Shown piece by piece: positions 55,827 to 59,083 of a DNA stretch of 59,083 bases (positions are counted from its first letter, which is position 1; every line of letters starts with the position of its first letter). Location: NCBI GenBank assembly GCA_040218145.1, contig JAVJQK010000067.1:1-59083 (forward strand), in the 5' to 3' direction. A program made the translations under genes and the position numbers. The notes below the pieces were generated by a model. That model had not been told where the DNA came from and made no database searches. It saw nothing but the letters and a program-made list of their open reading frames with translations. The DNA comes from Sandaracinaceae bacterium. Lineage in GTDB: Bacteria > Myxococcota_A > Polyangia > Polyangiales > Sandaracinaceae.

Positions 55827-56513
55827 TCAGCCGAGCGCGGGCACGGCGACAGGCTTCGGCCGTCGGCTCCCGCGAATGACCAGCTCCGCGCCCAGGAGCG
55901 TCACGAGCCAGCCGCCCCACATGCCGAGCCCGACCGTCAGATCATCGACGCCCCCGAACCAGAGGAAGAGCGGGATGATGATCAGGCGCTGCGTCCCGAC
56001 GCCGAGCCCGATCGCGTACGCCCGCACCATCCAGGCGCGGTGCTGCGTGACCCGCTTGCGCAGGATGGCGACGGTCCCGAGCACGAGCGCGACGATCATC
56101 GCGACGCCGAAGAGATGCGCCCCCGTGTAGCGCAGCATTCCGCCCACCGCGTTGGGGAAGACCTCGTTCATCACGACGCCGCTGACCCCGATGCCCAGCG
56201 CGCAGGCCACGAACACCCGCCCCGACCAGCGATGCCAGCGAGGCCACCGCGCGCGCACGCGGGTGCTGAGCTGCAGCGGCCCGAGCACGGTGAACACGAG
56301 CCCACCGACGAGGTGCAGCAGCGCCAACGGGAGGTGCTCGACATAGGGGAGGCTCTCGAGGTCCTCGGGCAGCGTCGACCCGCCCGCCGCCGCGTGCATC
56401 GACGCGAAGCGCGCCGTCGCGGTCAACAGCAGCATCGCGCTCGCGAGCCCCACTCCCACCCAGATCCATCTGCGCCTGGGCTTCGGCGCCCGCCTCACCA
56501 CGTCGTCGCTCAT
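55827..56513 (-). CDS. DUF2306-like multipass membrane protein
   Basis: 228 residues from an ATG at 56513 with about six membrane helices. The pattern HLPLALLHLVGGLVFTVLGPLQ, the HRWSGRVFV turn, and QHRAWMVRAYA near the fifth helix match the DUF2306 family of predicted membrane proteins from memory. His residues in these motifs could bind a cofactor, but that is unproven. It lies in the inner membrane; the function is unknown. Confidence 0.82.
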   Translation of the reverse strand: MSDDVVRRAPKPRRRWIWVGVGLASAMLLLTATARFASMHAAAGGSTLPEDLESLPYVEHLPLALLHLVGGLVFTVLGPLQLSTRVRARWPRWHRWSGRVFVACALGIGVSGVVMNEVFPNAVGGMLRYTGAHLFGVAMIVALVLGTVAILRKRVTQHRAWMVRAYAIGLGVGTQRLIIIPLFLWFGGVDDLTVGLGMWGGWLVTLLGAELVIRGSRRPKPVAVPALG

Positions 56514-56646
56514 CGACGCATCCGTACGAGCCGGACGGCCGGGTATTTCACCGGTTGCGACGTCGACCTCCATTGGAAGGTTTGACGAATGAATAGGATC
56601 GTCCCCGACGCTCGGCTCACGCGGTCTTGGGCGCGCCGGCGGTCTT

Positions 56647-56835
56647 GGGAGCGAGAGCGGCAGCGGAAGCGGCAGCGGAAGCGGACTCGGATGCCGTCGC
56701 GGAAGCGGACTCGGATGCGGTCGCGGAAGCGGACTCGGGTGCGGTCGCGGAAGCGGACTCGGATGCCGTCGCGGATGCGGATGCGGACTCGGAAGCCGTC
56801 GCGGATGCGGACTCGGGGGCCGGGGCGGGGAGGGG
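56647..56835 (+). repeat. G-rich short-period tract R1 with 24-bp units
   Basis: The tract begins GGGAGCGAGAGCGGCAGCGG. It then has four 24-bp units (56675-56770, core GCGGAAGCGGACTCGG) and two variant units to 56824. It ends about 140 bp past the stop of the first four-helix-bundle gene. It shares its opening motif with tracts R2 and R3. Both strands are open in some frames as Ala/Ser/Glu/Asp-rich peptides, but no gene is supported. Bases 56514-56646 hold nothing recognisable. Confidence 0.9.
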
Positions 56836-56936
56836 GCCGGGGGATGAAGCGCCTCCTGCCCGGCGTGCGCACAGCAACCTGTCGAGTCGAACGGTGCGCC
56901 AGTCCGCCGTCGGCGCGCAGCGAAAACGCGGCGGGT

Positions 56937-57273
56937 GACTCCGACCGAAGCCGGAGCCACCCCTCGCTTCGCTCACCCTCGATGCATCAGCTTCCACATC
57001 GTGGCCCGCGCCTTGTCCGCCCAGTCCGCGGGCCCCTCCACGGCCTCGTCGCTCACGTATCCCAGCGCAGCCGCCGAGAGCAGCCACACGCGCGTCTCGC
57101 CGGCCGACCCATACGCCGTCCCGAACCGCTCCCGCTCGTGTCCGCCGCCCCGCTTCTCGCCTTCGGCCAGGTTCCCGACCACGCTCGCCGCGCTGTCGCG
57201 CATCTGCCGAGCGAGGTTCTTGTCGTGCTTCGCAACCTGTTCCCAGATCGGCTTCATCGAGCGCAGCCAAACG
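56937..57273. repeat. Duplicated block of about 337 bp, copy 1
   Basis: The block from GACTCCGACCGAAGCCGGAG to the window-end equivalent is repeated at 58746-59083 in the same orientation with roughly 90 percent identity by eye. It contains almost all of the four-helix-bundle gene and its 3' flank. Confidence 0.9.
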
Positions 57274-57299
57274 ATCGCTTCTTCGGTGATCCGGAGCAT
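56973..57299 (-). CDS. Four-helix-bundle protein (S23/Avd-like), copy 1
   Basis: 108 residues from an ATG at 57299. The pattern WEQVAKHDKNLARQMRDSAASVVGNLAEGEKR followed by GSAGETRVWL is the signature of the four-helix-bundle family named after proteins encoded in 23S rRNA intervening sequences. The family also includes Avd of diversity-generating retroelements, which forms a pentameric barrel and binds nucleic acid. Genuine function outside those contexts is unknown. Copy 3 at the window end is nearly identical. No reverse transcriptase is visible here. Confidence 0.88.
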   Translation of the reverse strand: MLRITEEAIVWLRSMKPIWEQVAKHDKNLARQMRDSAASVVGNLAEGEKRGGGHERERFGTAYGSAGETRVWLLSAAALGYVSDEAVEGPADWADKARATMWKLMHRG

Positions 57300-57383
57300 C
57301 TCGCCCCTCCATCGGAGACAACCCGGATGTCGACCTGACACCCTTCGTCCTCACACCGCCTGGCGCCGGAGGCGGGTGGGCTA

Positions 57384-57450
57384 GTCAAGGACGAGGGCGC
57401 GCAGCGCCCGAAGCCAGCCGCAGGCTGGGGCCGTAGGCCTCCTTTACTCG
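57384..57450 (+). ncRNA. Three-hairpin GNA-triloop element, copy A
   Basis: After GTCAAGGACGA come three stems in a row with triloops: GGGCGC-GCA-GCGCCC (57395-57409), CCAGCC-GCA-GGCTGG (57414-57428) and GGCC-GTA-GGCC (57429-57439), with GAAG between the first two. A reverse-oriented copy (B) at 57781-57844 keeps the linkers and loops while stem pairs change together. It lies about 85 bp upstream of the copy 1 gene in antisense orientation. Type is a proposal; it could be a DNA-level palindromic repeat. Confidence 0.6.
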
Positions 57451-57573
57451 CCCGCACGCGTCCGGCACCGTCGATGGCGGAGGACGAGTGCCATCCACAT
57501 TGCGCCATTTGGACCTGGCGCGAAGACGGGACCTGAACCGAAATCTCTGTCGCAGACGCCACAGCAGCTCACT

Positions 57574-57680
57574 GGGGAGCGGGAGCGGGAGCGGGAGCGG
57601 CAGCGGCAGCGGCAGCGGCAGCGGCAGCGGCAGCGGCAGCGGCAGCGGCAGCGGCAGCGGCAGCGGAGGCGGAGGCGGGC
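57574..57680 (+). repeat. G-rich hexanucleotide tract R2
   Basis: It opens GGGGAGCGGGAGCGGGAGCG and then has about fourteen GGCAGC units. The opening matches tracts R1 and R3 in the same strand sense. It lies midway between hairpin elements A and B. In frame it would encode poly-Ala or Gly/Ser, and no gene is supported. Confidence 0.92.
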
Positions 57681-57780
57681 GCGGACGCGCCGCCCCACGT
57701 CCCTACGCAACTAGAATCCCTCTCACCCAGCAGAGAGGTTCTTCGCCGATGCCCCCTCCACGGTATCTCCGTGCTCGGGC

Positions 57781-57844
57781 GCGTCAATAACGCCTACGGC
57801 GCCGGCTCCGCCGGCTTCGGGCCCTTCGGGCCCTCGTCCCTGAC
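57781..57844 (-). ncRNA. Three-hairpin GNA-triloop element, copy B
   Basis: On the minus strand GTCAGGGACGA leads to GGGCCC-GAA-GGGCCC, linker GAAG, CCGGC-GGA-GCCGG and CGCC-GTA-GGCG, then TTATTGAC. Against copy A one pair in stem 1 flips from G-C to C-G, one pair in stem 2 goes from A-T to G-C, and the first pair of stem 3 flips from G-C to C-G. It lies about 97 bp upstream of the copy 2 gene, again in antisense orientation. Confidence 0.6.
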
Positions 57845-57940
57845 ACGCCCTGCGCGCGGAGATTGCTGGAAGGGGTGTGCATTCGACGACGCGCCCGCAC
57901 TCACGCGACGCTGGACGCGAGCGCACGAGGAAACGCTCCC

Positions 57941-58264
57941 ATGAAGCTCCGCATCTACGACGACGCCGTCGCCATGGTCACCGAGGTCCGCGTCTACAGA
58001 CTCGCGATCGCTCGCGAGGACGCCGACCACGCTCGGCAGCTCCGCCGCGCCGCCAAGTCCGTCCCGCTCAACATCGCCGAGGGCGCCTACTCCCGCGGTC
58101 GCAATCGGCACAGCCGCTACCACACCGCGCTCGGCTCCGCGAACGAGGTCGTCGCTTGTCTCGAGGTCGCCGTCGCCGACGGAATCCTCGACTCCATCGA
58201 CCCCGACGTCCTCGACCGCCTCAACAAGATCATCGGCACCCTCGTCAAGCTCGCCGAGAAGTAG
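57941..58264 (+). CDS. Four-helix-bundle protein (S23/Avd-like), copy 2
   Basis: 107 residues from an ATG at 57941 with GAGGAAA 10 nt upstream. The frame is open further upstream but reads as shadow. Core motifs are AREDADHARQLRRAAKSVPLNIAEGAYSRGRNR and ALGSANEVVACLEVAV, typical of the family. It is a distant paralogue of copies 1 and 3, not a recent duplicate, and lies on the opposite strand from them. A strong hairpin follows the stop. Confidence 0.88.
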   Translation: MKLRIYDDAVAMVTEVRVYRLAIAREDADHARQLRRAAKSVPLNIAEGAYSRGRNRHSRYHTALGSANEVVACLEVAVADGILDSIDPDVLDRLNKIIGTLVKLAEK

Positions 58265-58280
58265 GCGGGCCATCAGCCGA

Positions 58281-58308
58281 CCGGGACGGGACAGCGCTCC
58301 CGTCCCGG
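58281..58308 (+). terminator. Perfect 11-bp stem after four-helix-bundle copy 2
   Basis: CCGGGACGGGA pairs with TCCCGTCCCGG over a 6-nt loop, 16 bp after the TAG. No T-run follows. It could terminate copy 2 or be a diverged member of the hairpin element family, since GTCGAAGCC follows directly. Confidence 0.6.
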
Positions 58309-58325
58309 TCGAAGCCGCGGCTCTG

Positions 58326-58466
58326 GGGAGCGAGAACGGCAGCGGCGACGGGAGCGGCGACGGCAACCGCGTCCGCCTCCGCGCCGGCTTCCGCCTCCGA
58401 GCCCGCTTCCGCCTCCGCTCCCGCTCCCGCAACCGCTTCCGCGCCCGCAACCGCGCCGGCTTCCGC
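58326..58466 (+). repeat. Short-period tract R3
   Basis: The tract opens GGGAGCGAGAACGGCAGCGG, nearly the same as R1. It then switches to pyrimidine-rich six-base units such as TCCGCC and TCCCGC up to the direct repeats. It begins about 60 bp after the stop of copy 2. Confidence 0.88.
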
Positions 58467-58467
58467 C

Positions 58468-58559
58468 GCCCAGTTGAGAACGGGGCGCCCAGTTGAGAAC
58501 GGGGACGCTCTTCGTCATATGGGGCGCCCAGTTGAGAACGGGGACGCTCTTCGTCATAT
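58468..58559 (+). repeat. Direct repeats of 36 bp upstream of an inverted repeat
   Basis: Two identical 36-bp copies (58485-58520 and 58524-58559) contain GCGCCCAGTTGAGAACGGGG followed by ACGCTCTTCGTCATAT. A truncated third copy of about 17 bp lies at 58468-58484. The period is 39 bp for the full copies. Confidence 0.92.
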
Positions 58560-58625
58560 CGTCATGGCTCGAAGCCGCCGGATTGATTGAGCTTTCCCGA
58601 ATGACGATAAGACGAAGAGCGTCCC
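58541..58625. mobile_element. MITE/REP-like inverted repeat
   Basis: Arms at 58541-58565 and 58601-58625 match in 24 of 25 positions as inverted repeats (outer end GGGACGCTCTTCGTC) around a 35-nt loop. The left arm is part of the last direct repeat. No transposase is encoded. From memory such palindromes resemble the ends moved by IS200-like Y1/REP transposases; that link is unproven. Confidence 0.65.
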
Positions 58626-58745
58626 TGGGGCACGCCAAGCGGTCGGGCCACGGCGGCGGCCGGCTTCGGAAGCGCATCGACGAGGGAGTCGATGCGGAGC
58701 GACAGGTCAGCGCCGCGCCAGGGCCCAGCGAAGAGCGCGAAGGGC

Positions 58746-59083
58746 GACTCCGACCGAAGCCGGAGCCCCCCTCTCGCCTCGCTCAGCCGCGATGCATCAA
58801 CTTCCACATCGTCGCGCGCGCCTTGTCCGCCCAGTCTGCGGGCCCCTCGACGGCCTCGTCGCTCACGTACCCCAGCGCAGCCGCCGCCAGCAGCCACACG
58901 CGAGTCTCGCCCGCCGACCCGTACGCCGTGCCGAACCGCTCCCGCTCGTGCCCGCCGACCCGCTTCTCACCCTCGGCCAGGTTCCCCACCACGCTCGCCG
59001 CGCTGTCGCGCATCTGCCGAGCCAGGTTCCTGTCGTGCTTCGCCACCTGTTCCCAGATCGGCTTCATCGAGCGCAGCCAAACG
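58746..59083. repeat. Duplicated block of about 337 bp, copy 2
   Basis: This is the partner of 56937-57273, in the same orientation and running off the window end. Differences are scattered and mostly at third codon positions, so both copies appear to be under protein-level selection or the duplication is fairly recent. Confidence 0.9.
58783..59083 (-). CDS. Four-helix-bundle protein (S23/Avd-like), copy 3, 5' end outside window
   Basis: At least 100 codons of a near-identical paralogue of copy 1. The frame enters from the window edge with the residues WLRSMKPIWEQ seen in copy 1, so the true start lies beyond 59083 and the internal ATG at 59067 is not it. All core motifs are intact (RDSAASVVGNLAEGEKR, GSAGETRVWL). 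The ends of copies 1 and 3 match to the last residues (MHRG). Confidence 0.88.
   Translation of the reverse strand, partial: VWLRSMKPIWEQVAKHDRNLARQMRDSAASVVGNLAEGEKRVGGHERERFGTAYGSAGETRVWLLAAAALGYVSDEAVEGPADWADKARATMWKLMHRG

Noticed and set aside
56617-57354. A minus-strand ORF ending in a long Ser/Ala/Glu repeat (SESASATA pattern)
   Set aside because: The repeat is translated tract R1 and the upstream half is a shadow of the four-helix-bundle gene.
57569-57787. An ORF with a poly-Ala run
   Set aside because: It is translated hexanucleotide tract R2, with no ribosome site and no conserved flank.
56973-59083. A complete diversity-generating retroelement
   Set aside because: The bundle proteins resemble Avd, but no reverse transcriptase or template/variable repeat pair is seen in the window. 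Only a possibility beyond the edge remains.

Overview
The window is very GC-rich and reads as chromosome of a myxobacterium (Myxococcota). The best fit is a Polyangia/Sandaracinus-type organism, but no rRNA or marker tree is available here, so that placement is inference. The clues are about twenty secreted lipoproteins with Cys-rich, MopE-like, RCC1 or beta-helix modules behind Asp/Gly/Ala-rich linkers; C-terminal hydrophobic-plus-Arg sorting tails of the MYXO-CTERM type; a DUF4388 protein; a kinase with the HRDVSPQN loop common in this group; and a DUF5939-type cyclase. No tRNA, rRNA, CRISPR array or intact transposase gene was seen.

Layout. 1-8.7 kb: the end of an unknown gene, a vitamin K-dependent gamma-carboxylase-like membrane enzyme, a Cys-rich lipoprotein, a ferritin-like protein, the membrane pyrophosphatase hppA with a clear terminator, fabD and two small unknown genes. 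8.7-20.2 kb: a TSP3-repeat outer-membrane protein, a DUF4388/DUF71 gene pair, a PAP2 phosphatase, three lipoproteins, a BrkB/YihY membrane protein, a bolA-grxD pair facing a cyclase with START-like and zinc-ribbon parts, and another lipoprotein. 20.2-28.4 kb: a large MYXO-CTERM protein, two tiny overlapping ORFs, an ATP/ADP-carrier-like transporter with a HEAT tail, an rdgB-hugZ pair and a TPR protein.

28.4-38 kb: six lipoprotein genes run on the minus strand. Four of them are a duplicated two-gene cassette: a short W/C-repeat lipoprotein overlapping a long lipoprotein made of CGxCG Cys modules plus a seven-unit RCC1 domain. At the head of the run a cobalamin riboswitch precedes a beta-propeller-like lipoprotein. 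38-49.5 kb: a lipoprotein, a translationally coupled operon (universal stress protein, NhaD/ArsB-type transporter, SAM hydroxide adenosyltransferase), a TlpA-like thioredoxin with a sorting tail, a third RCC1 lipoprotein with MopE motifs, a metalloprotease-like lipoprotein, a PLD-family protein and a beta-helix lipoprotein. 49.5-56.5 kb: gene debris, a small sorted protein, a Ser/Thr kinase, a second beta-helix lipoprotein, a tandem mini-hairpin repeat, two lipoproteins and a DUF2306-like membrane protein.

56.5-59.1 kb: a repeat-rich end with three four-helix-bundle (S23/Avd-like) genes, two of them inside a duplicated block of about 337 bp. They sit among three related G-rich short-period tracts, a MITE-like inverted repeat, and two oppositely oriented copies of a three-hairpin element. 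Those two copies keep GNA triloops and show compensatory stem changes. This region and the riboswitch-headed lipoprotein run are the parts most likely to hold something undescribed.
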